The position numbers and the translations under genes are program-made. DNA of 64,000 nt from MED-G105 sp039814575 (GTDB taxonomy: Bacteria; Pseudomonadota; Alphaproteobacteria; Caulobacterales; Parvularculaceae), in assembly GCA_039814575.1 (NCBI GenBank), contig JBCCAY010000003.1:186001-250000 (forward strand), read 5' to 3'. Position 1 is the first letter of the stretch. Each line of letters opens with the position of its first letter. The notes under the pieces were generated by a model. That model had not been told where the DNA came from, did no database searches, and was given only the letters and a program-made list of their open reading frames with translations. Positions 1 through 9,571 of the stretch are shown here, piece after piece.

Positions 1-660
1 AAAGCCGTGTGGCGGCGTGTCTTTGATTTCGCGTCAATGGATTTGTCGGCGTTCTTCTTAGATATCCGCAAAGACAGCCTTTATTGCGATGCGCCGTCCG
101 ACCCGAAGCGGCGCGCGGCGCGCAACGTGATGGCTGCGGCGTTTGATCGTCTGACCGCTTGGCTAGCGCCGATTTGCGTTTTTACGATGGAAGAAGCCTG
201 GCGCGCGCGCCATGGCGACGACGTCGCGTCGGTGCATTTGCGACAATTCCCCGAAACGCCGGCGACATGGCGCGACGACGCGCTCGCGGAAAAATGGGCG
301 CGCTTGCGCCGGGTGCGCCGGGTCGTCACCGGCGCCCTTGAAAGCGCACGCCGGGACAAAACGATCGGCGCGAGCCTTGAAGCGGCGCCGACGCTTTATC
401 TTGAGGCGGACGATTTGGCCGCGGCGTTAGACGGGCAAGACCTTGCGGAGCTCTTCATTACCTCTAAGGTCACCATTGTCCGAGAAGCCGGGCCCGCTGA
501 CGCTTTCCGCCTCGATGACACAGATGGCGTCGCCGTCGTCTCGACGAAATCAACTGAGAAGAAGTGCGAGCGGTGCTGGCGGTATCTGCCTGATGTCGGC
601 GTCAATCCGGCGCATCCATTGGTGTGCGGTCGCTGCGCCAGCGTCGTCGCCGGCGCATGA
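1..660 (+). CDS. ileS: Isoleucyl-tRNA synthetase, C-terminal part (5' end outside window)
   Basis: The frame is open from base 1, so this is the last 219 residues of a much longer enzyme that charges tRNA-Ile in the cytoplasm. The visible part is the anticodon-binding domain (a block with FTMEEAWRARHGD and SVHLRQFPE) followed by the C-terminal zinc finger: KCERCW near residue 183 and VCGRCA near residue 210 give two CxxC pairs, as in bacterial IleRS. The stop overlaps the lspA start as ATGA, so the two genes are translationally coupled. The ileS-lspA order is common in Proteobacteria. Identification is firm; only the 5' end is missing. Confidence 0.95.
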   Translation, partial: KAVWRRVFDFASMDLSAFFLDIRKDSLYCDAPSDPKRRAARNVMAAAFDRLTAWLAPICVFTMEEAWRARHGDDVASVHLRQFPETPATWRDDALAEKWARLRRVRRVVTGALESARRDKTIGASLEAAPTLYLEADDLAAALDGQDLAELFITSKVTIVREAGPADAFRLDDTDGVAVVSTKSTEKKCERCWRYLPDVGVNPAHPLVCGRCASVVAGA

Positions 661-1241
661 CGGCGTCTTCTAGTATAGGCGCGCGGATAAACGCCGGGCG
701 CGTTGCTTTTGCCGACTGGCGTCGTGCGGCGTTTGCGAACCCCTTGTTCGCCCCGTCGCTCGCCGGCGCGCTTGTTGTGTTCTTAAGCGATCAATTGTCG
801 AAGATTTGGATCGTCGACATTGTTCGCTTGCCGGAACGCATCGTGCCGTGCGCGAAGAACGCGAGCGTTTACTGCGCGCAAATCCCAGTGGCGCCGATTT
901 TCGATTTGACGTTCGTGCGCAACACCGGCGCGAGCTTCGGGCTCGGCGCCGGCGGGGCGTCTTCGCGGATCATTCTTTCGAGCCTTGTGACGGTCGTCGT
1001 CGCGGGGCTTATCGTATGGCTCGGTGGATTGAACCGACGGCTCGCGGCGATCGGCGCGGCGTTCATTATCGGCGGCGCTGTCGGCAATCTTTATGATCGC
1101 ATCGCCTATGGCTATGTCGTCGATTTTTTGGATTTCACGGGGCTCTATTTCCCGTGGGTGTTCAATGTCGCGGATGTGGCGATCAATATCGGCATCGCGT
1201 TTTTGTTTGCCGACGCTTATGTCAATCGCGAGCAGGCCTAA
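657..1241 (+). CDS. lspA: Lipoprotein signal peptidase (prolipoprotein signal peptidase II)
   Basis: Inner-membrane aspartyl protease that removes signal peptides from prolipoproteins after lipid attachment. At 194 aa it is slightly longer than usual. It has four hydrophobic segments and the family signatures: VRNTGASFGL near residue 88, GNLYDR with catalytic Asp147, and NVADVAINIG with catalytic Asp173. The ATG at 657 is chosen because it overlaps the ileS stop (ATGA); an upstream in-frame ATG at 624 would only add an arginine-rich stretch inside ileS. The next gene encodes a lipoprotein, a likely substrate. Confidence 0.95.
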   Translation: MTASSSIGARINAGRVAFADWRRAAFANPLFAPSLAGALVVFLSDQLSKIWIVDIVRLPERIVPCAKNASVYCAQIPVAPIFDLTFVRNTGASFGLGAGGASSRIILSSLVTVVVAGLIVWLGGLNRRLAAIGAAFIIGGAVGNLYDRIAYGYVVDFLDFTGLYFPWVFNVADVAINIGIAFLFADAYVNREQA

Positions 1242-1273
1242 AGACGGGGGCATATGCGGCGGTGCTTGCGTCT

Positions 1274-1296
1274 AAGAGGGTGCTCTTTTATTTTAT
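1274..1296 (+). terminator. Possible intrinsic terminator after lspA
   Basis: A short hairpin, AAGAG / loop GGTG / CTCTT, is followed directly by a T-rich run (TTATTTTAT). It lies 33 bases after the lspA stop and before the bamF-like gene. The stem is only 5 bp, so it is a weak candidate that may attenuate rather than end the ileS-lspA transcript. Confidence 0.4.
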
Positions 1297-1345
1297 CGGA
1301 CTTGTCATTCGTCGGGTCAGGCGTTTGGCGGGATGAAACGGAGTA

Positions 1346-1915
1346 ATGCGCGTGATTAAGGCGAACCTTTCCTTCCCAAAACGGGTCTTATGCGTTCTGG
1401 CGTTAGGCGCTCTTACGCTGCTTGGCGGCTGCGACACCTTACGGGGCGGTAAAAGTCCGCCGGATGAGTTCGCGATCACCACCAAAGCGCCGCTTGTGGT
1501 GCCGCCGGATTATTCTCTGATACCGCCGCGCCCCGGCGAACAACGCCCGCAGGAATTATCGGCCTCTGACCGCGCCCGTCAGGTGCTTTTGGGCGACGAA
1601 AGTGCTGAGCCGCCGAGCCCTGGCGAGCAAGTTTTGATGCGCCGGGCCGGCGCCTTTGCGTCGGATCCGAGCATTCGCACCATCCTCGCAACAGAGAACG
1701 GCGATCGCGCGGACAAAAGCACGAGCCTCGCCAATCAATTGATGTTCTGGCAGTTTTTCGACGGAAAAGTCGACGACACCAACGCGCCCTTGCGGGTGGA
1801 CGACCCCGAAGAGTGGATGGCGGCGCGTGAGCGGGCGATTGAAGCGGTGGTCGGCGAAGAGGGTAAAGTTGAGATCAATAAGAGCGACGCCCTCGTTCTG
1901 CCGGGCGTCTTTTAA
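1346..1915 (+). CDS. BamF-like DUF3035 lipoprotein
   Basis: A 189-aa lipoprotein. The N-terminus is a signal peptide with a hydrophobic run (about residues 14-27) ending in the lipobox LLGGC, with Cys29 the predicted lipidation site. It is followed by RGGKSPPDEFAITTKAPLVV, which matches the Rx(5-7)PDEF signature of the DUF3035 family. That family includes BamF, an alphaproteobacterial accessory lipoprotein of the outer-membrane beta-barrel assembly (BAM) complex. The rest is low in recognisable structure. ATG 1346 sits only a few bases after the GGAG at 1340-1343; GTG at 1352 is better spaced and may be the real start. Having lspA two genes upstream fits lipoprotein processing. Confidence 0.8.
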   Translation: MRVIKANLSFPKRVLCVLALGALTLLGGCDTLRGGKSPPDEFAITTKAPLVVPPDYSLIPPRPGEQRPQELSASDRARQVLLGDESAEPPSPGEQVLMRRAGAFASDPSIRTILATENGDRADKSTSLANQLMFWQFFDGKVDDTNAPLRVDDPEEWMAARERAIEAVVGEEGKVEINKSDALVLPGVF

Positions 1916-1999
1916 CCGGCGTCCTCAGGCTGTCGGTTTGGGAAAACCGGCGACAAGTGTTCCAGTGCGAATCGCGACGGTGCGCGCCATACTATCTCG

Positions 2000-3964
2000 A
2001 TGAGTGTTCTGTCTGAAAAGACCGCGCCTGATATCGCATCTGATGGTGACAGCGATCAGGCGGGGTCCATAAAAAATCGTCCTATCATTCGCCGTTTGCC
2101 GACGGACGCCGTCAATCGCATCGCTGCAGGCGAGGTAATTGAGCGGCCGGCGGCGGCTGTTAAAGAGCTTGTAGAAAACAGCCTCGACGCGGGGGCCCAG
2201 CATATTGCGATCGAGATCCGCAATGGCGGTAAGACGGCGCTCACCGTCACGGACGACGGCTGCGGCATGGGGCCGGACGATCTTCTGATCGCCGTGGAGC
2301 GCCATGCGACGTCAAAGCTCGCGCCTGGCCCGGAAGGGGATTATGACCTTGCGCGCATTCGAAGCCTCGGGTTTCGCGGCGAGGCGCTGCCCTCGATCGG
2401 CGCTGCGGCGCGCTTGGATATAACTTCCCGCGCTAAAAACGCTGACGACGCCTACGTATTGTCCGTTCACGGCGGAAAAGTGGGAACGCCGAAACCAGCG
2501 GCGTTCGCGGGGTACGGCGCGCGCATCGAGGTCTCTGACCTTTTTTACGCAACACCCGCGCGTCTCAAATTTCTAAAGTCCGACCAGGCGGAAACAACGG
2601 CCGTGTCGGAGATCGTGAAGCGCCTCGCCATGGCGCATCCCGAAACCGCATTCTCCTTGACCTCGAACGGGCGCAAGCTCTTTCAAGTCGCCGCCGAAGC
2701 GCCGGGCGAAGCCGGTTGGTTGAAACGTGTCAGCGCCATTATGGGCCGCGACTTCGAGGCGAACGCCTTGCCCTTGAACGCCGAGCGCGGCGCTTTGCGG
2801 CTGAAAGGGTTCGCCGGGCTTCCCACCTATAATCGCGGTTTGCCGGATAAGCAGTTTTTGTTCGTCAACGGACGGCCGGTGCGGGATAAACTGATTGTCG
2901 GCGCTGTTCGGGCGGCTTATGCGGACTTTCTGGCGCGTGATCGCCATCCGGCGGCGGCGTTGTTCGTCACGCTCGATCCCGCTGAAGTCGACGTGAATGT
3001 TCACCCAGCAAAAACCGAAGTGCGGTTTCGTGACGCCGGCGGCGTGCGCGGGCTTATCGTCGGCGCGTTACGCCACGCTCTTGCTGAAGCAGGGCACCGC
3101 GCCTCAACGACGACAAGCGCCTTTGCGCTTGGGCGGATGACCCCGGATGCTGATGGGGCGACGCAGCCAAGGCAGGCGACGTTATCGATGCCGCGCGGCG
3201 GGCCGGCGCCGAACCCCTATCGATTGCAATCGGGCTTTTCCACCACTGACGTCTATGCGCCCGATGGAAGCGGTCTTAACGATCGCGAACGCAGCTATGA
3301 AGGCGCAACTGGCGCTTCGCCAGATGCTTTGTCCACCCCCACGGCGCGTGTCGAAGGCGGCGCCGCTGACCCTGAAACATTGGCGCGCCCGTTAGGGGCG
3401 GCCCGTGCGCAACTGCACGAGACCTATATTGTCGCGCAAACCGAAGACGGGCTTGTCATCGTTGATCAGCACGCGGCCCATGAACGTCTTGTGTATGAGG
3501 GGCTGAAACAATCCTTAGAAGAAGGCGGCGTCGCCCGCCAAGCCCTTCTTTTGCCGGAAGTTGTGGAGCTTGAAGCGGCCGAAGCGGTGCAACTTTGCAA
3601 ACATGCCGAAGAGTTTGCTGAACTAGGGCTCGTTTTTGAAGAGTTTGGCGTCGGCGCGGTGATTGTGCGCGAAACGCCGGCGCTGCTCGGTCATGTGGAT
3701 GTCAAAGGACTGATCCGGCGCATTGTGGATGATTTGTCCGCCTACGGCGAAGGCTTCGCCCTAAAAGAACGCTTGGAGGAAGTGGCGTCGTCCATGGCGT
3801 GCCGCGGCTCGGTGCGCGCCGGCCGGCGTCTCGCCGCGGATGAAATGAACGCGCTCCTCAGGCAGATGGAGGCGACGCCCTATTCCGGACAATGCAATCA
3901 CGGACGACCGACCTATGTGTCGTTGAAGCTGGCCGATATTGAGAAACTCTTTGGTCGTCGTTGA
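2000..3964 (+). CDS. mutL: DNA mismatch repair protein MutL
   Basis: A 654-aa mismatch-repair ATPase that couples MutS recognition to strand removal. The N-terminal GHKL ATPase motifs are clear: VENSLDAG (residues 58-65), DDGCGM (85-90) and GFRGEAL (124-130). A low-complexity linker covers about residues 370-465. The C-terminal domain carries DQHAAHERLVYE at 489-500, which fits the DQHA(X)2E(X)4E metal-binding endonuclease motif, plus ACR near 609 and HGRP at 634-637. This is therefore the nicking type of MutL used in bacteria without MutH. The first 27 or so residues before IRRLPTDAV are an extension over the usual start; no clear ribosome-binding site helps choose. Confidence 0.97.
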   Translation: MSVLSEKTAPDIASDGDSDQAGSIKNRPIIRRLPTDAVNRIAAGEVIERPAAAVKELVENSLDAGAQHIAIEIRNGGKTALTVTDDGCGMGPDDLLIAVERHATSKLAPGPEGDYDLARIRSLGFRGEALPSIGAAARLDITSRAKNADDAYVLSVHGGKVGTPKPAAFAGYGARIEVSDLFYATPARLKFLKSDQAETTAVSEIVKRLAMAHPETAFSLTSNGRKLFQVAAEAPGEAGWLKRVSAIMGRDFEANALPLNAERGALRLKGFAGLPTYNRGLPDKQFLFVNGRPVRDKLIVGAVRAAYADFLARDRHPAAALFVTLDPAEVDVNVHPAKTEVRFRDAGGVRGLIVGALRHALAEAGHRASTTTSAFALGRMTPDADGATQPRQATLSMPRGGPAPNPYRLQSGFSTTDVYAPDGSGLNDRERSYEGATGASPDALSTPTARVEGGAADPETLARPLGAARAQLHETYIVAQTEDGLVIVDQHAAHERLVYEGLKQSLEEGGVARQALLLPEVVELEAAEAVQLCKHAEEFAELGLVFEEFGVGAVIVRETPALLGHVDVKGLIRRIVDDLSAYGEGFALKERLEEVASSMACRGSVRAGRRLAADEMNALLRQMEATPYSGQCNHGRPTYVSLKLADIEKLFGRR

Positions 3965-4034
3965 GCGAAGATTCGGTGCGCTACCGCGGCGGAGAATTTT
4001 GGGGCGCGAGCGGAATAAATCCACTTAAATCTAC

Positions 4035-6692
4035 TTAAAAGCGCTCTAACAAACGTTCTAGATATTCGATTTCTTCCGGCGTGCGCTCGCCCGTCGATAA
4101 TCGCCGCCATAACTCTTCGAGCACCGCGCGCGCCCGCGCTGCGTCATCGACGCCGGGCACGTCCACGCCGTCGCCCGCGAGTGCGCCGCCAATAGCCCGC
4201 CCTAGAGGATCGCGCCGCACGCCGTCGCCCCCATTCTGGCCCGCTTCGCCGGCGGCGACTTGTGCTGCTGCGGCCGCTTCAGCGAGGCGTCCGGCGCCGG
4301 CGCGCAAGTTTTCAACGGCGGCGTTCATCGCTGTTTCGGCGGCGTCAAGCGCGCCGGCGGCGAGCGCTTCTTCCGCAGATTGCATATCGCGGCGAGCATC
4401 GCGCAGGGCGCGGTCCGCCCCATCGAGGCTATCCTCAATGGCGCGGGCCGCATTTGCACCAAGGCCGTTTCGGCCGTCGCTTTGCAACGCATCGCGCCCG
4501 GTAAGGGCGCTCAATACATCGCTTAAAGTGTCCGACACACCGGATTGGTCAGCACGTACGTCCGCCAAAGAGTCATTGAGCGGATCATTGGTTGATGGAC
4601 CATCCGACCCGGAACTGCCGGTTCGGGGTGGATTTACGCCGGGAATGCCGACGCCGTTTTCAGAGAGCGCAAAGGTTCTGTCCGCAAGCGCGCGTTGTCG
4701 GCGAATAAGGTCAGCTGCTTCGGTAAGGTCACCGGCGCCAAGGCTTTCGCCGGCGCCGTCGCCCCCGTCGCCGCTCATGGCTCCGCCTGGCGCGCTTTGC
4801 CCGCCGCCGGCCGATTGCGCTCCGGGCTGACCGGCGCCCTCGGCGGTCTGACCGGAAACGTCAAGGTTCTCCAGGATCGATTCTAATTCGCTCAAGGCCC
4901 GTTCCGCCGCCTGGTCCGCGCCATTGGCCGAGAGGTCTTTAATCGAGTCCAACAAGCCGTCGAGATCCGCCATATCGAGGCTTTGGCGGGCCCCTGATTG
5001 TGAGGCGGCGGGCCGGCTCGGCGATTGCGCGGCGGCGGACAAATATTGTTGCATGGCGCGCCTTAGGGCTTCGGTTAGGCGTTCGATTTCGCCCTGCGGC
5101 GCGCCTTCCGCTAAGGCTTGCCGCAAGGCCTCTCGCGCCGCATCGAGGCGTGCGCGGGCGTCTTCAAGGCGCTTGTCTTCTAACTGCAAGGCAAGGGGCC
5201 AAAGTTCGTCAATCGTCGCGTTTGCGCCGCCGGGCTGTTCGAGCGCGTCGCCTTTGTTTTTCACCTTCCATAAGGCGTTCCGCATCAAGAGGTAATCAGA
5301 GGCGGTCGCGTAGAAGCGGTCAGGGCGCACCGTCAGGCCGCTAAAGGCGGTTTCCGCTTGGCGCCATTGCTGAGGCGCGAGCGAGAGGCGTTGTCGTTGC
5401 TCGACAACCGATTGCGCTAATGGATTAACAAATCGCCGCTTCGGCAGTGTAAAGATGAAATCTTCACTGTAAGCGGTTTGGTCGGCGCCGTCGACCGCCT
5501 CGAGAACCCCTGTCACTTCAAGGCCAGCCCATGGGTCGGACTGAAGATCTAATTGAAAAAGCCGTGGTCCAGAGCGTCCCGCGGCGCCGTCCAAGGTGAT
5601 AACGCGCCTTTCCTGGCGAGCGGCGGCGCCGATGGTCGGCGCGTCCAAAGGGCGGTCCTGATCTGGCGCAAGACGCACAATAAGGTTCGCGCGGGCGACG
5701 CCGTAATCGTCTTTGACGGCGGCGGCTAGCGCCAGGCCGGCTGTCTCCGTCTGTTTAGGCGCGCTGAGGAGGGCAATCGCCGGCGGCGTATCGGCAATAA
5801 CGTCAATCGACCAAACGCCTTTCACCCCGCCGGCGCTTAAAACAATCGCGCCTGGTTCGTTGATTGTTAAACGCTGCTCCGAGGCGTCGTCTTCCGGTCG
5901 CTCCCCGGGCGTTGTCGCGCCGGATACGGAACGATATTGCAAGCGCGCTGCGCCGGCCCGTCCTTGATGGATGCGCGCGACAAGCTCAGCGCCGACGGGG
6001 ACGGCGAGCGTCTCGCGGCGTCCTTCGAGCGTGTCATTGGCGCTGAGGAGATAGGTGGGCGGCCGGCCGGTATAGGCTGGCGGTTCGATCCACATGTCCG
6101 CGGCCCCGGCTTGGCGAAAAGCGGGGTCCGCGGGCGCAAGCGCGGCGGCGAGGCGGCTCGGCGCAGCATCGCCGGCGAGGACGAGCCCAAAAGCCAGCAA
6201 AGCGGGCGTCCCGAAACGAACGCCCCAGGGATCGATGACATCGCCCGCGCTGCTCTTCCCGCGAACGCGTCCCTTTTTGACCGCTTCTGAGAGGGCCGAT
6301 TGGTGCGCTCGCCAGAGCGGATTGTCGTCATCGATGCCAAATGGCGCGTCTTGTTGCGTGCGCAAAGCGTCATGATGGACGCCGGCGTCGCGCTCCATGC
6401 GCGTTAGCACATCTTGTCGCGTCGGCCATGGCGCGCCGACTTTCCGCCGCGCTGAGACAGCGCAAGCGGTGATTGCGAAGAAACAGGCGGCAAGAGCGGC
6501 CCAATGTAAGACAGCGGGCGTCCGCGTCCACGCGCCGGCCAAGGTTAAGGTTAAAAAGACTGCGATCGGGGCTGACGCCGCGAGCGTAATGGGCCAGCCG
6601 CGTTCCCAAAAAAGCGTAAGATATCCGCTGATCAAGCGTAAACGCGGCGGACGTGTCGGCGATTGACGCAACTCTGGCTTCGCATTCGACAT
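4035..6692 (-). CDS. TIGR02302 / DUF4175 membrane protein
   Basis: An 885-aa protein of the alphaproteobacteria-specific DUF4175 (TIGR02302) family, of unknown function. Two transmembrane helices sit at about residues 35-54 and 62-80, with a third hydrophobic stretch near 162-182. The middle (about 200-450) is a soluble, beta-rich stretch. The C-terminal half is low complexity, rich in Ala, Gly, Asp and Gln, with long helical segments, and ends with the family's RDPLGR motif and a terminal EELWRRLSTGERTPEEIEYL helix. It converges with mutL and overlaps no other gene. Family assignment is good; no reaction can be given. Confidence 0.85.
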   Translation of the reverse strand: MSNAKPELRQSPTRPPRLRLISGYLTLFWERGWPITLAASAPIAVFLTLTLAGAWTRTPAVLHWAALAACFFAITACAVSARRKVGAPWPTRQDVLTRMERDAGVHHDALRTQQDAPFGIDDDNPLWRAHQSALSEAVKKGRVRGKSSAGDVIDPWGVRFGTPALLAFGLVLAGDAAPSRLAAALAPADPAFRQAGAADMWIEPPAYTGRPPTYLLSANDTLEGRRETLAVPVGAELVARIHQGRAGAARLQYRSVSGATTPGERPEDDASEQRLTINEPGAIVLSAGGVKGVWSIDVIADTPPAIALLSAPKQTETAGLALAAAVKDDYGVARANLIVRLAPDQDRPLDAPTIGAAARQERRVITLDGAAGRSGPRLFQLDLQSDPWAGLEVTGVLEAVDGADQTAYSEDFIFTLPKRRFVNPLAQSVVEQRQRLSLAPQQWRQAETAFSGLTVRPDRFYATASDYLLMRNALWKVKNKGDALEQPGGANATIDELWPLALQLEDKRLEDARARLDAAREALRQALAEGAPQGEIERLTEALRRAMQQYLSAAAQSPSRPAASQSGARQSLDMADLDGLLDSIKDLSANGADQAAERALSELESILENLDVSGQTAEGAGQPGAQSAGGGQSAPGGAMSGDGGDGAGESLGAGDLTEAADLIRRQRALADRTFALSENGVGIPGVNPPRTGSSGSDGPSTNDPLNDSLADVRADQSGVSDTLSDVLSALTGRDALQSDGRNGLGANAARAIEDSLDGADRALRDARRDMQSAEEALAAGALDAAETAMNAAVENLRAGAGRLAEAAAAAQVAAGEAGQNGGDGVRRDPLGRAIGGALAGDGVDVPGVDDAARARAVLEELWRRLSTGERTPEEIEYLERLLERF

Positions 6693-6876
6693 GGTTCTTG
6701 CAGTTTACCCCAAGACACCCGTTCAGCCCAGGGGCGCAGCGTCAATGCGGCGCTCTAGTAAATGGGGGTCGGCGACGCCGGCAATCAAGCCGTCCGTCGC
6801 CTTAAGAATTTATTGAAGAGCGATCATTTGGGGCGCTTTCCCCGGCGGGTCGCTGCAGCGAGAAACGAGCCGCACA

Positions 6877-7251
6877 TTGGTCACCATCGTTCTTTCCAAG
6901 AAAAAACGCCGCCGTCTCATCGCTGACGCTTCCGCCTCGCGCGGCAATGAAACCCTCCGGCTCGCCGCATTCGGGCTGATCGTCTTCTACAATCTCGTCG
7001 GCGTCCTCGACATTATTTCAACGACGATGGCGATCAGCGGCGGCAAGGGTGAGGAAGCGAACCCGTTCTTGCGCTATTTGATGGACGAAGTCGGCTCAGG
7101 CTGGATTATCGCCAAACTCGTTTTGCAGTCGGTGATTTCCATGATGGTGCTGTGGTTTCCGCACCCTTATGTGCTCGCGCTTTTTGCACCAGCGGTGGCA
7201 GGCAACGCCGTCATTGTAGCGAACAATTTTTTGATCGCCGCTGGCGTTTAA
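6877..7251 (+). CDS. Small membrane protein, DUF5658-like
   Basis: A 124-aa protein with three predicted membrane helices (about residues 29-51, 72-92, 97-120). The first helix is followed by GVLDIISTTMAISGG and EEANPFLRYL, resembling the D..T...G...E.NP pattern of DUF5658. Function is unknown. The only usable start is TTG at 6877 with a weak upstream purine run (GAGAAACGAG), because the next in-frame ATG would delete the first helix. It is a single gene, converging with the serine hydrolase at 7291. Confidence 0.6.
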   Translation: MVTIVLSKKKRRRLIADASASRGNETLRLAAFGLIVFYNLVGVLDIISTTMAISGGKGEEANPFLRYLMDEVGSGWIIAKLVLQSVISMMVLWFPHPYVLALFAPAVAGNAVIVANNFLIAAGV

Positions 7252-7290
7252 CGGTCGGCCCGGCGTCCCAGCCCACCGTCGTTTGCAAAC

Positions 7291-8652
7291 TCATTGGGTG
7301 AGGAGGGCGTAGATATCTTCAAAGAGCGGGCCTGAGACATCCATCGGTTCACCTTCAGCGGTAAAGCCTAGGCGCACGAAGACCGCGTTCATCGACGGCA
7401 GCACAAGGACATACTGGCCGTAATGGCCGGCCATCATATAGGCCGTATCAGGAATAGTCGGCATATAGCGTTCGCGACCGTTAATCCCGTCTTGGTTTAG
7501 CCAAAAATGGGCGCCATATTCCCGATCAGATTCTTTGGTCGGTGCAGTGACGAACTGTGTCCACCCCTCGGGTAAAATACGTACGCTCTCCCAAACGCCG
7601 TCCTGCAAGAGCAATTGGCCAAGCTTTCCCCAGTCGCGCGCGGTTGCATAGAGATAAGATGAGCCGACGAAATCGCCGACGCCGTCGGTTTCGAACACAG
7701 CTGACGAGAGACCGAGCGGAGCAAATAATTCCTCATGGGTGAAGGTATGATAGTCCCTGCCCGCCGCTTCTAATGCGCGCCTTAGTCCACGTTGTAGAAT
7801 GTTCGTTGTGCCGCTTGAGTACGACCAGTGGGTTCCGGGCGCATGGTCAAGCGCTGCGTTGATCGCGACGTCCGCCATGCCAGGCGCGGAGAAGAGCATT
7901 GTCGAAATTTCTGCATGGGGGTCGGCATACGCCTCTTCGAAGTGGAGACCGCTATTCATATGAAGGAGATGACGCCAAGTGATGGCGCCGCGCTTGTCAT
8001 CACGTGTCGACCAAGCGTCGATCGGCGTTGGCGCGTCGAGTTCCAAAAGATCTTCACGGACCGCAATGCCGGCGGCCGCGGCCGTGACGCTTTTCGCCAT
8101 CGACCAGCTGATAAACGGCGTCTCCTTGGAGAAGCCGTCCGCATACCATTCATAGCTAAGGGCGCCGTCGATAAATAGGGCGACAGCGCGATGGCCTGCG
8201 CGTTGATCATCATTGGCGTTTTCGATGAGCGCGTCGATCGTCTGACGGTGGGACGTTACGGAATTACTGGACGCTATCGGCCAAGGTTTGGCGCTTATGG
8301 CTGCGATATCGGGCGTCGCCGCCTTTGCGCCGTCAACAATAAGGCGGCACCCATAGCCCGGCCGGTAGCGCGCCTGCGCCCGACCAAGCCCGAGAAGTGA
8401 GGCTGAAACAGTTTTTTCGGTTTGGTCCAACCTCGTTGAGACGAGTCCCAAGAGCGGACTGACTGGCGCAAAATCGGCGTTTAGAACGGCGTTAATGTCG
8501 CGACGAGCGACGAACACTTCTGAGCAAAGGTTTTTCGCCTTATAGCCCGCAGCGACGCGGGCATAGGGGTTCGCAATAAAGACGCCGCCAATAAGGATCA
8601 CGAACGCCAGAGCGGCAATCGCAAAGAGAAGGGGGCGTCTCTTCTGGGTCAA
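7291..8652 (-). CDS. Serine hydrolase, beta-lactamase/class C family
   Basis: A 453-aa protein with one N-terminal membrane anchor (about residues 8-28), so the catalytic part probably faces the periplasm. The PF00144-type domain shows the SxxK nucleophile motif as SMAK (Ser184, Lys187), a YSSG motif in the position of YxN, and a late HYGQY motif. Members include penicillin-binding-protein-like esterases, 6-aminohexanoate hydrolases and peptidases, so the substrate cannot be named. It follows the 90-aa membrane protein by 13 bp and is probably transcribed with it. Confidence 0.8.
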   Translation of the reverse strand: MTQKRRPLLFAIAALAFVILIGGVFIANPYARVAAGYKAKNLCSEVFVARRDINAVLNADFAPVSPLLGLVSTRLDQTEKTVSASLLGLGRAQARYRPGYGCRLIVDGAKAATPDIAAISAKPWPIASSNSVTSHRQTIDALIENANDDQRAGHRAVALFIDGALSYEWYADGFSKETPFISWSMAKSVTAAAAGIAVREDLLELDAPTPIDAWSTRDDKRGAITWRHLLHMNSGLHFEEAYADPHAEISTMLFSAPGMADVAINAALDHAPGTHWSYSSGTTNILQRGLRRALEAAGRDYHTFTHEELFAPLGLSSAVFETDGVGDFVGSSYLYATARDWGKLGQLLLQDGVWESVRILPEGWTQFVTAPTKESDREYGAHFWLNQDGINGRERYMPTIPDTAYMMAGHYGQYVLVLPSMNAVFVRLGFTAEGEPMDVSGPLFEDIYALLTQ

Positions 8653-8665
8653 AGCGTTGGTCGGC

Positions 8666-8938
8666 CTAGTCGATGGGGCGGAAGACGAGCGTCAAAACCA
8701 AACCGATCAAGCCGAGCACAGCCCATAACGGCAATCCCAAGACCGTTTCTAGTACGTTTGCGACGCCGCTTGGCGCAGTCGCGGCTGCGGCGCTGGCGTC
8801 GACGCCGCCAAGCGCCAACATATCGGCTGTTGTCCGAATGACCGGGACGCCGGATTCGAGTGAAGAAATCGCGTCAGCGCCCAAAAGCGCGATTCCCAAC
8901 GCCACCAAGATCCAAGCTAATAATCGAAAAATCGCCAT
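8666..8938 (-). CDS. Small two-helix membrane protein, unknown
   Basis: A 90-aa protein with a hydrophobic helix at each end (about residues 4-22 and 69-86) and an Ala/Thr-rich linker. I do not recognise the family. It starts an apparent two-gene unit with the serine hydrolase, whose start is 13 bp past this stop. A membrane partner or accessory of that hydrolase is an inference from position only. Confidence 0.6.
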   Translation of the reverse strand: MAIFRLLAWILVALGIALLGADAISSLESGVPVIRTTADMLALGGVDASAAAATAPSGVANVLETVLGLPLWAVLGLIGLVLTLVFRPID

Positions 8939-9571
8939 GACGATGGCCTCACCCTCTTTTTACTACCCCTCATGCAGCGATTACGCCGCCGCAGATTGGA
9001 GTGTACTTCGGATAATGCCTGCCTGCAATCGACGCCCGCTGTGCACGGTCTCGCCTGTTTGTTCCCAAGCGAAGGCAGGCAGTTGGGCGCTATTTGGCGT
9101 TATAAAGCCACATGACATACGGCGTTGACATAACGAGGGCACGTCGTTTTAGAGGCTAGTTCTTCTCCCCAACGCGGGCGTCCGACCGGAGTTGGCGTGA
9201 TATAAAAGTTAACGCTAATATCCGTAGGCATCGCTTAAAGCCCGATTCAAAACTCGGAAAACTGCGCAATACGAGAATGCCAGACGTAAGTTTGTCGCCA
9301 AACGATGCGGTTTGGGCTCTTTCTTCTGAAGAACCAGAGCCGTTGGACGAATTCGTCCAACCCGTATGGATATGTCGCCAACTGACGCCTGGTTTGAGGG
9401 CGGGGCAATGTTGCAAGAATTTCCAACCGGGCTCTTAGGGATTAAACGTATTTTTCAGGTTTTCATTCCTAGAAAAACGGCGTTCAGCGAAACTTGCCCA
9501 ATGCCTGCATGACGCTTGCATGACGACGCGCGGTGAGTATATTCCGCCGTCTGGCGGCGACGCCGAACAAT
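8939..9571. other. Intergenic, 633 bp; no convincing gene
   Basis: No open frame here looks like a protein. The notable content is two back-to-back inverted repeats at 9315-9361, annotated separately. The stretch ends at tRNA-Ser, so its right part must hold the tRNA promoter, but I see no clear -35/-10 pair. Confidence 0.6.
9315..9361. repeat. Hairpin directly abutting a perfect 20-bp palindrome
   Basis: 9315-9341 can fold as GGCTCT ... AGAGCC with an inner TTCTTC/GAAGAA pairing. It abuts 9342-9361, GTTGGACGAATTCGTCCAAC, which is its own reverse complement. There is no T tract on either side, so it does not look like an intrinsic terminator. It could be an operator, a recombination site or an RNA structure. 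Confidence 0.5.

Noticed and set aside
4081..4830. 249-codon plus-strand frame opposite the DUF4175 gene
   Set aside because: Ala/Ser/Arg-rich shadow of a low-complexity, GC-rich gene; no family or start signal.
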